Shown: piece after piece, positions 19,016-27,722 of the stretch
Layout of the letters: every line of letters begins with the position of its first letter
How positions within the stretch are numbered: position 1 is the stretch's first letter
NCBI RefSeq assembly: GCF_052113205.1
Contig: NZ_JBFRCU010000024.1
Span: 1-64,000 of the forward strand
DNA from: Inquilinus sp052113205
GTDB taxonomy: Bacteria > Pseudomonadota > Alphaproteobacteria > DSM-16000 > Inquilinaceae
Direction of reading: 5' to 3'
DNA: 64,000 nucleotides
The notes under the pieces: model-generated
Databases searched by the model: none
What the model saw: the letters and a program-made list of their open reading frames with translations, nothing else
Told to the model about the DNA's origin: nothing
Program-made: the position numbers and the translations under genes

Positions 19016-19276
19016 TTACCGCCAGAACGGCTTCGACAGTTCGGCCAGCGCGTCGCCGCGGGTCCAGCCGAGATCCTCCAGATCCGGCTCCGACAGGCCG
19101 GCCAGGGCGCGGCGCTGACGGATTCGTTCCAGCGCGTCCTCCAAGGCCAGCATCAGGCGCCACTCCAATGACACGGCCGGCCCGGGCCGCATGGTCCCGG
19201 GTGCGTTGTTGTCATTGGCGCTCCGCCCGGCCAGTTCGCCCCGGACGCCGGGCGCGGTCGAACCGATACTCCACAT
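19016..19276 (-). CDS. DUF1127 family small protein
   Basis: This 86-residue basic protein carries the DUF1127 motif in its C-terminal half. IRQRRALAGLSEPDLEDLGW is followed by TRGDALAELSKPFWR, matching the arginine-rich helix, the D-x-G hinge and the closing KPFWR of this family. Short DUF1127 proteins in alphaproteobacteria have been linked to phosphate balance and RNA turnover. The N-terminal 45 residues are low-complexity (SANDNNAPG) and variable. I use the ATG at 19276. A GTG at 19288 would add four residues. It lies between two tRNA genes on the opposite strand and stands alone. Confidence 0.8.
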   Translation of the reverse strand: MWSIGSTAPGVRGELAGRSANDNNAPGTMRPGPAVSLEWRLMLALEDALERIRQRRALAGLSEPDLEDLGWTRGDALAELSKPFWR

Positions 19277-19404
19277 CGCCGGCCCCACAGCCAGACCCGC
19301 TCCAGGAATGATAGAGCCGGGGGACCCGGGCCAGCCAGCGTGTCGCGCGACGGCCGCCTCCCCGCTGGACAGCGGCGGCGGGACTCGTTAGGGAATGGGC
19401 CGGC

Positions 19405-19480
19405 GCCGGATTAGCTCAGTCGGTAGAGCAGCGGTTTTGTAAACCGAAGGTCGCGGGTTCGACCCCTGCATCCGGCACCA
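19405..19480 (+). tRNA. tRNA-Thr (anticodon TGT)
   Basis: A 76-base gene with CCA encoded. The acceptor stem is GCCGGAT/ATCCGGC with discriminator A. The D-arm is GCTCAGTCGGTAGAGC. The anticodon loop TTTGTAA gives anticodon TGT for threonine. The T-arm is GCGGGTTCGACCCCTGC. A run of seven T follows the CCA within a few bases and probably ends the transcript. Confidence 0.96.
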
Positions 19481-19586
19481 ATTTTTTTGGGCTTCCGCGG
19501 GCTGCGGCGGCGCTCTTTACGCTTTCCGCAGCGTCCCCATTTCTAGTGTAGGCTGGCCGACAGCCATCGACACTTCTGGCCGACAA

Positions 19587-19790
19587 ATGACCGACAAGCC
19601 CGACAACATCGTTCTGGATCTGCTCCGTGCGATCCGCAGCGACATCGCCGAGGTCAAGACGGATCTCGTCGAACTGAAGGAGCGTATCGGCAATCTGGAA
19701 AGCCAGTATGCCAGCGTGTCCCGTCGGCTCGACCGGATGGCCGGCGACATCGAGCGGATTAAGAAGCGCCTCGATCTGGTCGAGGCGTAG
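19587..19790 (+). CDS. Short coiled-coil protein
   Basis: A 67-residue protein (MTDKPDNIVLDLLRAIRSD...) that is almost entirely a heptad-patterned helix. Hydrophobic residues recur at a/d spacing through IAEVKTDLVELKERIGNLES and LDRMAGDIERIKKRLDLV. I recall similar proteins as conserved hypotheticals in alphaproteobacteria, with no role assigned. There is no signal peptide or membrane span. It follows tRNA-Thr and stands alone on the plus strand. Confidence 0.68.
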   Translation: MTDKPDNIVLDLLRAIRSDIAEVKTDLVELKERIGNLESQYASVSRRLDRMAGDIERIKKRLDLVEA

Positions 19791-19930
19791 TCAGACCCCT
19801 CACCCCCCGCGGGGTGCCCTGCACCGGGCGTGACAGATCGGGCCCGGCCGCCTTATCCTGCCGAAGTTTCTGAGCGTATCCGGAAATTTCCAAGCGTTTC
19901 CGGGCATATCGGGTTTCCGGGGGGATTTTG

Positions 19931-21103
19931 ATGCAGAATTCGACGATCCGCCGCGCCTGTTTCGTCTGCGGCTCGACCGAGGGCGAGACGGTGTTCGAGA
20001 CGGCGATGGATGTCTGCGGCCTCGGCCGCGTCACCTATGCGCTGCGCTGCTGCTCCGATTGCGGCCTGACGCTGCAGGACCCCGCGGTGTCGCCCGAGAC
20101 CATGCTGCGCCAGTACCAGACCTTCTCCAACTACACCGCCTTCGGCGGCGGCGATCCGCCCCTGATCGACACCGCCCGGCGGATGCTCGCAATGGTCCAG
20201 GCCGAGGGCGTGCGGCCCGGCCGGATGTATGATGTCGGCTCCTCCAGCGGCTCGATGCTCTGGCATTTCCGCAAGCTGGGCTGGGCCGTCGCCGGCTGCG
20301 ACCTGTCCCCCAAGGCGGTCGAGCAGGCGCGCGAGCGCAACGGCATCGAGGTCGACCTCGGCGGCGATGAGGAGGCGCTGCCGCATCGCCCCGGCCAGGA
20401 CCTGATCACCTTCTCGCATGTGCTGGAGCACATCTACGACCCGGCGGCGACGCTGCGCCGCGTGCACACGGCCCTGGCCGAGGGCGGGCTGCTGCTGCTC
20501 GAGGTGCCGTGCCTGGCCGCGCCGGAGGTCAACCCGCCCGGCCTGTTCATGATGGAGCACGTCAATTATTTCGACGAGACGTCGCTGGACAACCTGCTGG
20601 CCCGCACCGGCTTCGGCATCCTGCAGGCGCCAGTCACGGTCGAGCACTACCCCTATCCGGTAATCACCGTCCTGGCCCGCAAGCAGGCGCCGCAGCCCGA
20701 CCGGCCGCTGGTCGATGGCTTCGAAAAGAACCGCGCCTTCTGCCGGGCGTATGGCGAGGTCGAGAAGCGGCGCTGGGGTGCGGTCGAGGAACGGCTGCAG
20801 GCCGGTATCCGGCCTGGTGAGGAGGTCTATGTCTGGGGCGCCGGGCTGCACACCTCGACCATGCTGGAGCGCACCTCGCTGGAGAGCCATGCCCGGATCC
20901 TGGCGATCACCGACCGCGACACCCAGAAGCACGGCCACACCGTCGGCCGCCATGCCGTGATCGCGCCCGACGACGTGCTGCGCAGCGGCCGCAAGGTGGT
21001 GATCTCCAGCTTCCCATCCGAGCGCCAGATCGGCGAAGGGCTGCTGCAGGCCGGCGTTCCGCGGGACATGATCGTGTCGCCGCACGGGCAGTTCACCCCG
21101 TAA
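19931..21103 (+). CDS. Class I SAM-dependent methyltransferase with zinc-ribbon N-terminus and C-methyltransferase-like tail
   Basis: This 390-residue protein has three parts. Residues 8-50 form a zinc ribbon: CFVCGS pairs with CCSDCG. Residues about 95-200 are a Rossmann methyltransferase with MYDVGSSSGSML as the SAM-binding motif I, the CDLSPKAVEQAR acidic strand end and FSHVLEHIYDP. The last 110 residues (VYVWGAGLHTSTMLE) resemble the nucleotide-binding tail of sugar C-methyltransferases. This layout is used on deoxysugar nucleotides and related glycans. I start at the ATG at 19931 behind a GGGGGG stretch; a TTG one codon earlier also fits. No glycan operon surrounds it, so the substrate is open. 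Confidence 0.75.
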   Translation: MQNSTIRRACFVCGSTEGETVFETAMDVCGLGRVTYALRCCSDCGLTLQDPAVSPETMLRQYQTFSNYTAFGGGDPPLIDTARRMLAMVQAEGVRPGRMYDVGSSSGSMLWHFRKLGWAVAGCDLSPKAVEQARERNGIEVDLGGDEEALPHRPGQDLITFSHVLEHIYDPAATLRRVHTALAEGGLLLLEVPCLAAPEVNPPGLFMMEHVNYFDETSLDNLLARTGFGILQAPVTVEHYPYPVITVLARKQAPQPDRPLVDGFEKNRAFCRAYGEVEKRRWGAVEERLQAGIRPGEEVYVWGAGLHTSTMLERTSLESHARILAITDRDTQKHGHTVGRHAVIAPDDVLRSGRKVVISSFPSERQIGEGLLQAGVPRDMIVSPHGQFTP

Positions 21104-21107
21104 GCCC

Positions 21108-21584
21108 TCAGCCCGGCCGCGGCGGCGGGGCACGGCGCAGGCGGACCACGGCGGCGTCGAGCGCCGACAGGAAGGTGGATTTGTCCTTGGCCACCATCGG
21201 CTTGTTGCCGCCGCCGACCGTGCCCATGGCGCGCAGATCGGCCATCAGCGCTCGGCTGGCCAGGGCCATGCCGATCGATTCCTTGGTGAACGGCCGGCCG
21301 GTGTTGCCGATCACCGTTGCGCCCGACTTCAGGCAGCGGTCGGCCAGCAGGATGTCGGCGGTGACCACGATGTCGGACGGGCCGCAGCGCTCGGCGATCC
21401 AATCATCGGCCGCGTCGAAGCCGTCGCTGACGATCACCAGTTGGATGCGCGGGTCGCGCGGCACCAGCACCCCACCATTGGTCACCACGAAGACGTCCAG
21501 CTCGTAGCGCTCGGCGACGCGGTAGATCTCAGCCTTCACCGGGCAGGCATCGGCGTCGACGAGGATGCGGATCGGGGCGGTCAC
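21108..21584 (-). CDS. YaiI/YqxD (DUF188) family protein
   Basis: This 158-residue cytoplasmic protein is of the YaiI family, with a PIN-like fold and no firmly assigned activity. Family signatures are IRILVDADACPVKAEIYRVA at the start, IVVTADILLADRCLKSGATV in the middle and TGRPFTKESIGMALA before the C-terminus. The two Asp near the start and the one in VTADI could form a metal site like that of PIN nucleases. I start at GTG 21584, which gives the family N-terminus, although no strong ribosome-binding site is visible. It is divergent from topoisomerase IB across 93 bp and convergent with the methyltransferase gene. Confidence 0.85.
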   Translation of the reverse strand: MTAPIRILVDADACPVKAEIYRVAERYELDVFVVTNGGVLVPRDPRIQLVIVSDGFDAADDWIAERCGPSDIVVTADILLADRCLKSGATVIGNTGRPFTKESIGMALASRALMADLRAMGTVGGGNKPMVAKDKSTFLSALDAAVVRLRRAPPPRPG

Positions 21585-21677
21585 GGCGATTCTGCGATTG
21601 CGGAAGGGACCGGAACCATAGCGGCGGCGGGGCCGTTGGTCCAAGCGCCCTTCCCGCCCAGGAGCCGCCTTCCCCGA

Positions 21678-22754
21678 ATGGCCGACATCGCCGCATCGCT
21701 GGGCGCGTTGCCCGATCCGTCCCCACCCGCGCAAGCGAAGGCCCATGGGCTTCACTACGTCTCCGATACCGAGCCCGGCATCCGACGGCGTCGATCCGGC
21801 AAGGGCTTCGCCTACCGCATGCCGGACGGCAGCCCGGTTCGTGACCGCGAGACGCTGGCCCGGATCCGCAAGCTGGCCATCCCGCCCGCCTATACCGATG
21901 TCTGGATCTGCCTCGACCCGCTGGGCCATCTGCAGGCCACCGGGCGCGATGAGCGCGGCCGCAAGCAGTATCGCTACCACCCACGATGGAAGGAGGTCCG
22001 GGATGAGGCAAAGTACGGCCGCATGGTCGCCTTCGGCCGCGCCCTGCCGCGCATCCGCAAACGGGTCGACGCCGACCTGGCCGAGCGTGGCCTGACCCGG
22101 ACCAAGGTGCTGGCCGCTATCGTTCGCCTGCTGGAGACGACTCTGATCCGCGTCGGCAATGACGAATACGCCAAGGCGAACAAGAGCTTCGGCCTGACCA
22201 CACTGCGCAAGCGCCATGCCGATGTCGAGGGCGGCGCTGTGTATTTCGAGTTCCGCGGCAAGAGCGGCAAGCAGTACCGCACCGGCTTCCGCGACCGCCG
22301 CATCGCCCGCATCATCCGCTCCTGCCAGGACCTGCCCGGCTACCGGCTGTTCCAGTATGTCGGCGACGACGGCGAGCGGCATGCGGTCGGATCGGACGAC
22401 GTGAACCAGTATCTGCGCGAGATCTCGGGCCAGGATTTCACTGCAAAGGATTTCCGCACCTGGGCCGGCACGCTGTTCGCCGCCCGGCTGCTGTCGGCCG
22501 CGGATCCCGAGGCGCCGCCGAGCAAGGCCGCGGTGGCACGCTGCATCAAGGAGGTGTCGGCGCAGCTCGGCAACACTCCGGCCGTGTGCCGCGCCTGCTA
22601 TGTCCATCCGGAGGTGGTCGAGGCCTTCCTCGACGGTCGCCTCGCGACCACCCTGCGCTGGCCGCCCGGCGACGATGCGGAGGGGCGCCGCGGCGAGGCC
22701 GCGCTGCTGCGCTTCCTGAAGAAGCTGGAGGCCGCGCCGGCCGCCGGCGCATGA
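21678..22754 (+). CDS. DNA topoisomerase IB (poxvirus-like)
   Basis: This 358-residue bacterial type IB topoisomerase nicks one strand through a 3'-phosphotyrosine and relaxes supercoils without ATP. The N-terminal domain has GKGFAYRMPDG and LARIRKLAIPPAYTDVWICL. The catalytic domain carries RVGNDEYAKANKSFGLTTLR, FRGKSGKQY, the AKDFRTWAGTLFAA arginine segment and the nucleophile Tyr-308 in CRACYVHPEVVEAF. All expected active-site elements are present. The ATG at 21678 gives a normal N-terminus; the frame is open upstream but overlaps the divergent gene. Such enzymes are scattered in soil alphaproteobacteria and are not essential. Confidence 0.9.
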   Translation: MADIAASLGALPDPSPPAQAKAHGLHYVSDTEPGIRRRRSGKGFAYRMPDGSPVRDRETLARIRKLAIPPAYTDVWICLDPLGHLQATGRDERGRKQYRYHPRWKEVRDEAKYGRMVAFGRALPRIRKRVDADLAERGLTRTKVLAAIVRLLETTLIRVGNDEYAKANKSFGLTTLRKRHADVEGGAVYFEFRGKSGKQYRTGFRDRRIARIIRSCQDLPGYRLFQYVGDDGERHAVGSDDVNQYLREISGQDFTAKDFRTWAGTLFAARLLSAADPEAPPSKAAVARCIKEVSAQLGNTPAVCRACYVHPEVVEAFLDGRLATTLRWPPGDDAEGRRGEAALLRFLKKLEAAPAAGA

Positions 22755-23147
22755 CCTGTTCCTTACAAATCGTACAGGACCGGAAAGCGGCTTGACCGCT
22801 TCGCCTCGCGGCGCGATATCGGCTGGGTCGAGGCCAGTTCCCGACGCAATCAAGGACCCGCCGCTCCGATGAGCACGCCCAGTCGACCTAGCGCGACTTT
22901 GCCGGCGCCGACGCTGCGAGCCTGACCCTCCGGGTTTGGTTCACCTCGTCGCGCGGCCAGGCCGCGCCGGTGCGAGGTGAACCCGATGAAGCACCAGTCT
23001 TTCAACCATGGTCCGTCCTATCGGCGCGCCACCCTGGAGGGTGACGACCGAAGGCAAGGGTGACGCCGGCACATCGCCGGACGTTCCGCACCGCGTGTCC
23101 CCGGCGACGCGCGGCGATTGCGACTGCCTGCCTTCCGGACGGACATC
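22755..23147 (+). promoter_or_regulatory. Structured 393-bp leader before the orphan double-permease ABC operon
   Basis: No gene is evident here. The strongest element is a hairpin at 22938-22983. It has an 11-bp outer stem GGTTCACCTCG/CGAGGTGAACC, a small asymmetric internal loop, and a 7-bp inner stem GCGCGGC/GCCGCGC with a CAG loop. Two smaller hairpins follow: CACCC-TGGA-GGGTG at 23030-23043 and CCGGC-ACATC-GCCGG at 23066-23080. Together they lie within 210 bp of the permease start, with no T-run. I could not match the region to a riboswitch class I know. A terminator for the topoisomerase gene is an alternative reading of the first hairpin. Confidence 0.5.
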
Positions 23148-24890
23148 ATGGCCTTTCACACCCCCGCGCTCACGGCGGAGCGTCCGCGCACCCTGCCCAA
23201 TCTCTGGGACCTGGTGGCGTTCTCCCTCGTCTTCGGCGCCATCGTGCTGGTCGCCCATGGCGGCCGCGCCACCCTGGCGCCCTTGGCCGGCCTCGAGCAG
23301 ACGCCGATCTCGCTCGACCCGCTGGCGCTGCCCGAATACGCGCTGCGCACGACGCTGCGCATGCTGGCGGCGATCGTCGCCTCGCTGGTCTTCACCTTCG
23401 TCTACGCCACCGCGGCGGCCAAGAGCCGGCGGGCGGAGATGGTGCTGATCCCGCTCTTGGACATCCTGCAGTCGGTGCCGGTGCTGGGCTTCCTGTCCTT
23501 CACCGTGGTCGGCTTCATGGCCCTGTTCCCGGGCCAGGTGCTGGGCGTCGAATGCGCCGCGGTGTTCGCCATCTTCACCTCCCAGGCCTGGAACATGACC
23601 TTCAGCTTCTACCAGTCGCTGAAGACCGTGCCACGCGACCTGGACGAGGCCAGCCGCAGCTTCCGCCTGTCCTCCTGGCAGCGCTTCTGGCGGCTGGAGG
23701 TGCCCTTCGCCATGCCCGGCCTGGTGTGGAACACCATGATGTCGATGTCGGGCGGCTGGTTCTTCGTGGTGGCGTCGGAGGCGATCTCGGTCGGCGACAC
23801 CACCATCACCTTGCCAGGAATCGGCTCCTACGTCGCCAAGGCGATCGACAGCCGTGACCTCGCCGCCGTCGGCTGGGCCGTGCTGGTGATGGGCGCGGTG
23901 ATCCTGGCCTACGACCAGCTGCTGTTCCGGCCGCTGGTGGCCTGGGCCGAGAAGTTCCGCTTCGAGCAGTCGGCCGGCGCCACCCGCCCGCATTCCTGGC
24001 TGCTGACCCTGGTGCAGCGCACCCGGCTGTTCCAGCTGGCGCTGTCGCCGATCGGCTTTGTAACCCGCACCGTGTCGCGCCGGCGCTTCGCCTTCATCCC
24101 GGCCGGGGCGATCGACGGCGGCGTGGTTGCGCGGATCTGGTCCAGCCGCTGGGCCGACCGGGGCTTCGTCGCCCTGCTGCTGGCGGCGATCGCCTATGCC
24201 CTGTGGCAGATCGTCGGCTTCGTGGCGACGGAGCTGAGCTGGGGCGATGCCGGCGAGGCGCTGCTGCTCGGCAGCTTCACCCTGATCCGGGTGGTGGTGC
24301 TGATCGCGCTGGCGACGGTGGTGTGGGTGCCGATCGGCGTCTGGGTGGGCCTCCGCCCCCGCGTCGCCGAGCGGGTGCAGCCGCTGGCCCAGTTCCTGGC
24401 CGCCTTCCCGGCCAACATCGCCTTCCCCTTCGCGGTGGTGGCGATCGTCCGGCTGGGCCTGAACCCGGATGTCTGGCTGGCGCCGCTGATGGTGCTGGGT
24501 ACCCAGTGGTACATCCTGTTCAACGTGATCGCCGGCGCCAGCGCCTTCCCGACCGACCTGAAGGAGGCGGCGGCCAGCTTCCGCATCGGCGGTTGGAACT
24601 GGTGGCGCAAGGTGATCCTGCCCGGGATCTTCCCCTACTACGTCACCGGGGCGATCACCGCCTCGGGCGGGTCCTGGAACGCCAGCATCGTCGCCGAGGT
24701 GGCGAGCTGGGGCACCACCACCCTGACCGCGCACGGCCTCGGCGCCTACATCGCCCAGGCCACCGCCGCCGGCGACTATCCGCGCATCGTGCTCGGCATC
24801 GCCGTGATGTCGGTCTTCGTCTCGCTGTTCAACCGGCTGCTGTGGCGGCCGCTCTTCACCTTCGCCGCCCGCCGGCTGCGCCTCGACTGA
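23148..24890 (+). CDS. ABC transporter permease with two fused permease domains (nitrate/sulfonate/bicarbonate type)
   Basis: This 580-residue inner-membrane protein contains two complete binding-protein-dependent permease domains in tandem, about residues 70-275 and 370-565. Each carries an ATPase-docking EAA loop: VPRDLDEASRSFRLSSWQRF in the first and FPTDLKEAAASFRIGGWNWW in the second. Each also has the preceding IFTSQAWNMTF or GTQWYILFNV segment. The two halves align with each other, so an internal duplication and fusion produced a one-chain channel. I start at the ATG at 23148 (MAFHTPALTAER) rather than a TTG 10 codons earlier. The ATPase gene follows after 11 bp. No periplasmic binding protein gene is nearby, so the substrate cannot be named. 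Confidence 0.88.
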   Translation: MAFHTPALTAERPRTLPNLWDLVAFSLVFGAIVLVAHGGRATLAPLAGLEQTPISLDPLALPEYALRTTLRMLAAIVASLVFTFVYATAAAKSRRAEMVLIPLLDILQSVPVLGFLSFTVVGFMALFPGQVLGVECAAVFAIFTSQAWNMTFSFYQSLKTVPRDLDEASRSFRLSSWQRFWRLEVPFAMPGLVWNTMMSMSGGWFFVVASEAISVGDTTITLPGIGSYVAKAIDSRDLAAVGWAVLVMGAVILAYDQLLFRPLVAWAEKFRFEQSAGATRPHSWLLTLVQRTRLFQLALSPIGFVTRTVSRRRFAFIPAGAIDGGVVARIWSSRWADRGFVALLLAAIAYALWQIVGFVATELSWGDAGEALLLGSFTLIRVVVLIALATVVWVPIGVWVGLRPRVAERVQPLAQFLAAFPANIAFPFAVVAIVRLGLNPDVWLAPLMVLGTQWYILFNVIAGASAFPTDLKEAAASFRIGGWNWWRKVILPGIFPYYVTGAITASGGSWNASIVAEVASWGTTTLTAHGLGAYIAQATAAGDYPRIVLGIAVMSVFVSLFNRLLWRPLFTFAARRLRLD

Positions 24891-24901
24891 GGGCCACGAC
24901 C

Positions 24902-26248
24902 ATGTTCGACATCAACCTCCTCCGCCCGGCTCCGAAGGCCGTGAACGACAACCCGGTGCTGATCGACATCGCCGGCGTCCGGCAGGCCTATCACAAGGGC
25001 GACAACGACCTGCTGGTGCTCGACGACGTGTCGATGACCATCCGCGAGGGCGAGATCGTCGGGCTGCTCGGCCGCTCCGGCTCCGGCAAATCCTCGCTGC
25101 TGCGGATCATCGCCGGCCTCGTGCCGCCCAGCGCCGGCCGGGTCAGCTGGTGCGGCCGTCCGGTCGCCGGCCCGTCCGAGGGCCTGTCGATGGTGTTCCA
25201 GAGCTTCGCCCTGTTCCCCTGGCTGACCGTGCTGCAGAATGTCGAGATCGGCCTGGAGGCCCAGGGCATCCCGGCGGCGGAGCGGCGGCGCCGGGCGCTG
25301 GAGGCGATCGACCTGATCGGCCTGGACGGCTTCGAGAGCGCCTATCCGAAGGAGCTGTCAGGCGGCATGCGCCAGCGCGTCGGCTTCGCCCGCGCCCTCG
25401 TCGTGCACCCCCGGCTGATGCTGATGGACGAGCCGTTCTCGGCGCTGGACGTGCTGACGGCGGAGACGCTGCGCACCGACCTGATCGACCTGTGGATGGA
25501 AGGCCGGCTGCCGATCAAGTCGATCCTGATGGTGACGCACAACATCGAGGAGGCGATCCTGATGTGCGACCGCGTCCTGATCTTCTCCGCCAATCCCGGC
25601 CGGGTGGCGGCGGAGATCAAGATCGACCTGCCGCATCCGCGCAACCGGCTGGACCCGGAGTTCCGGCGGATGGTCGACGACATCTACGCCCGGATGACCA
25701 ACCGCAGCCCGGCGGAGAAGGCCGGGCCGAAAGCAGCCGGCGGCTTCCCCGGCACCGGCATCGGCATGGAGCTGCCGCATGTCTCGACCAACCTGATGTC
25801 CGGCCTGATGGAGGCGCTGGCCGCCCCGCCGTATAACGGCCGGGCCGACCTGCCGGACCTGGCGGCGACGCTGCAGATGGAGGCGGACGAGCTGTTCCCG
25901 ATCGCCGAGACGCTGCAGTTGCTGCGCTTCGCCGAACTGGCCGATGGCGACATCCACCTGACCGAGCACGGCCGGCTGTTCTCGGAGTCCGACGTCGACC
26001 ACCGCAAGCGGCTGTTCGCGGCGCATCTGCTCGCGCATGTGCCGATCGCAGCGTTGATCCGGCGGGTGCTGGACGAGCGCCCGAGCCACCGCGCGCCCCG
26101 GCTGCGCTTCAGCGAGGAGCTCGAGGATTTCATGTCCGAGGACCGGGCGGAGGAAACTCTTCGCGCCGCGGTCTCCTGGGGCCGCTACGCCGAGCTGTTC
26201 GCCTATGACGGCGAAAGCGGCCAGTTCAGCCTGGAGGATCCGGTTTAG
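24902..26248 (+). CDS. ABC transporter ATPase with C-terminal AAA-associated domain
   Basis: This 448-residue ATPase should energise the fused permease upstream. The nucleotide-binding domain (about 20-265) has Walker A GRSGSGKSSLL, the Q-loop VFQSFALFPWLTVLQN, signature LSGGMRQRVGFARAL, Walker B LMLMDEPFSALD and the switch His in VTHNIEEA. From about residue 295 a second domain (STNLMSGLMEALAAPP to the end) matches the AAA-associated C-terminal domain seen in nitrate/taurine-like ATPases. It contains winged-helix-like segments (LPDLAATLQMEADELFPI) and may be regulatory. The ATG at 24902 follows GAGGGCCACG. The palindromic repeat at 26316 closes the operon. Confidence 0.9.
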   Translation: MFDINLLRPAPKAVNDNPVLIDIAGVRQAYHKGDNDLLVLDDVSMTIREGEIVGLLGRSGSGKSSLLRIIAGLVPPSAGRVSWCGRPVAGPSEGLSMVFQSFALFPWLTVLQNVEIGLEAQGIPAAERRRRALEAIDLIGLDGFESAYPKELSGGMRQRVGFARALVVHPRLMLMDEPFSALDVLTAETLRTDLIDLWMEGRLPIKSILMVTHNIEEAILMCDRVLIFSANPGRVAAEIKIDLPHPRNRLDPEFRRMVDDIYARMTNRSPAEKAGPKAAGGFPGTGIGMELPHVSTNLMSGLMEALAAPPYNGRADLPDLAATLQMEADELFPIAETLQLLRFAELADGDIHLTEHGRLFSESDVDHRKRLFAAHLLAHVPIAALIRRVLDERPSHRAPRLRFSEELEDFMSEDRAEETLRAAVSWGRYAELFAYDGESGQFSLEDPV

Positions 26249-26315
26249 AGCAATCGAGTGCTGTCTGCGTTGCCTCTCCTGCGAGCGACGGCTTTTCATA
26301 ACGTCCATTCATCGC

Positions 26316-26403
26316 CGTCATTGCGAGGAGGCGAAGCCGACGAAGCAATCCATGCCTCCGCTCTTGCGGCCCGATGGATTGCTTCGCTGCGCTCGCAATG
26401 ACG
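26316..26403. repeat. Dispersed palindromic repeat, family A, copy 3
   Basis: This has the same orientation as the copy at 2223. The outer arms are CGTCATTGCGA/TCGCAATGACG, the inner arms CGAAGCAATCCATG/GATGGATTGCTTCG, and the loop differs. It lies between the convergent ends of the ABC ATPase gene and the duplicated-domain protein gene. Confidence 0.9.
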
Positions 26404-26482
26404 GTGTTGGAATTCTGAAACGGTCTCGCTTGCGCGGGAACCGCCACGCGCATGCCTCCGGCCACGGCGGCCGGTCCTCCGG

Positions 26483-27553
26483 TCAGCCGTGCCGGTTGTG
26501 GGGCAGAGCCGCTGCGGGCGGCGGCACTGCGGCGGGCGGCCCGATGTCGCCGGGTGGCCCGGTGCCGGCGAGCGGCCGGTCGTCCGCGGGCAGCGCCGGG
26601 GCAAGCTCCCGATCCGGGTTGAAGATCGCGCCGGTGGTGTGGATGCGGCGCTCGCCCTCGGGCTTGCCGAATTCTTCGTCCGGCATGGTGCGACGGACGT
26701 CGGAAGAGGCTCGGTGCAAGGCCGGGCCGGAGGTTCGGCCCTTCGGACCGGCGGCCGGAGGCCCGGCGTTCGCCGCGCCGGCGGGCCCTCCTGCGGCAGG
26801 TCCGCCGGCCGGAGGAGTCCCGGAGGGCGGCAGGCCGAGGGCCCGGCACAGGCTGGCGATCAGGGCCTCGATCGGCAAGGTGGTGTCGGCGAGGTCGACG
26901 TCGATGCGCTCGTCCTCGGTCAGTTTTTCCCGGAGCTCGGCGGTCAGCCGCTCCTGGGCGTCGGCATCGGGAACCGCGGCGATGGCGGCGGCGACGCCCT
27001 GGGCGGCGGCCTGGCGCCGATCGTCCTTCTCGTCCTGCCGGGTCTTCCGCCGGGCTTCGGCCTCGCGCTGGGCCTGCTCCCGCTGCCGCCGCAGCCTGGC
27101 CTTGAGCGCGATGGCACGGCGGATGCCGAGAAAGAGGCTGCTGAAGCGGGTCTCGGCATCCCCGGCACGGTCGAGATCGCCGGCCGCGAGGGCGGCGAGG
27201 GCCACGGCGTGAAAGCCGCGGGCCAGCGCCTCCGCGAGCTCCATCAGCTCGGACAGCATCGCGGCGTCGGCCTCGATCGCGCCCGGCCACGCTACGGCAT
27301 CCTCCCGCCGCCGGCGCAGCTTGAGCGCGACGGTGCGGCGGATGGCGAGGAAGAGGGTGCTGAAGCGGGTCTCGGCCTTGCCGGCGCGGTCGAGATCGCC
27401 GGCCGCGAGGGCGGCGAGCCCTCGAGCCTGAAAGGTCCGGGCCATCTCCAGAGCCAGCTTGGTCAGCCCGGACAGCAGTTCGGTCTCCCGGCCAGCCTCG
27501 TCCGTGGCCGGCGAAGCGGCGGCGGGAGTCTCGGCTGTGCTGGCAACGACCAT
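26483..27553 (-). CDS. Hypothetical protein with an internal tandem duplication
   Basis: This 356-residue protein has no recognisable signal or membrane span. Two copies of a roughly 50-residue helical unit occupy about residues 30-80 and 105-155. Both contain the shared string ALAALAAGDLDRAG followed by AETRFS-LFL-IRR and a basic tail (KLRRRRE or ARLRRQRE). A charged region (REQAQREAEARRKTRQDEKD) and a segment TAELREKLTEDERIDVDL come next. The last 130 residues are a low-complexity Pro/Ala/Gly tail with a short conserved-looking stretch HTTGAIFNPDRELAPAL. The ATG at 27553 lacks a clear ribosome-binding site. I do not recognise the family. The repeats look like paired helices for protein contact. 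Confidence 0.65.
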   Translation of the reverse strand: MVVASTAETPAAASPATDEAGRETELLSGLTKLALEMARTFQARGLAALAAGDLDRAGKAETRFSTLFLAIRRTVALKLRRRREDAVAWPGAIEADAAMLSELMELAEALARGFHAVALAALAAGDLDRAGDAETRFSSLFLGIRRAIALKARLRRQREQAQREAEARRKTRQDEKDDRRQAAAQGVAAAIAAVPDADAQERLTAELREKLTEDERIDVDLADTTLPIEALIASLCRALGLPPSGTPPAGGPAAGGPAGAANAGPPAAGPKGRTSGPALHRASSDVRRTMPDEEFGKPEGERRIHTTGAIFNPDRELAPALPADDRPLAGTGPPGDIGPPAAVPPPAAALPHNRHG

Positions 27554-27722
27554 GTCCGCATTAGAACAAAAAGGGAACAACCGGTCAAACGAAATCGTCC
27601 GCTCATGGCTGAGGGCGAAGGGCTGGATGGGCACGCCCCTGCGGGGCTCGCCATGACGAGCTCGATGTGGCGACTCCGGACGGGTGGGGCCCGGCGCCGA
27701 CTCAGATCCTCGAAGTCCGTCC

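Noticed and set aside
18891..19480. Integrated element at the tRNA genes
   Set aside because: No integrase, phage gene or duplicated tRNA end is seen beside tRNA-Ser or tRNA-Thr.
22938..23080. Match to guanidine, TPP, cobalamin or M-box riboswitches
   Set aside because: I compared the leader by eye with the consensus cores of these classes and found no match.
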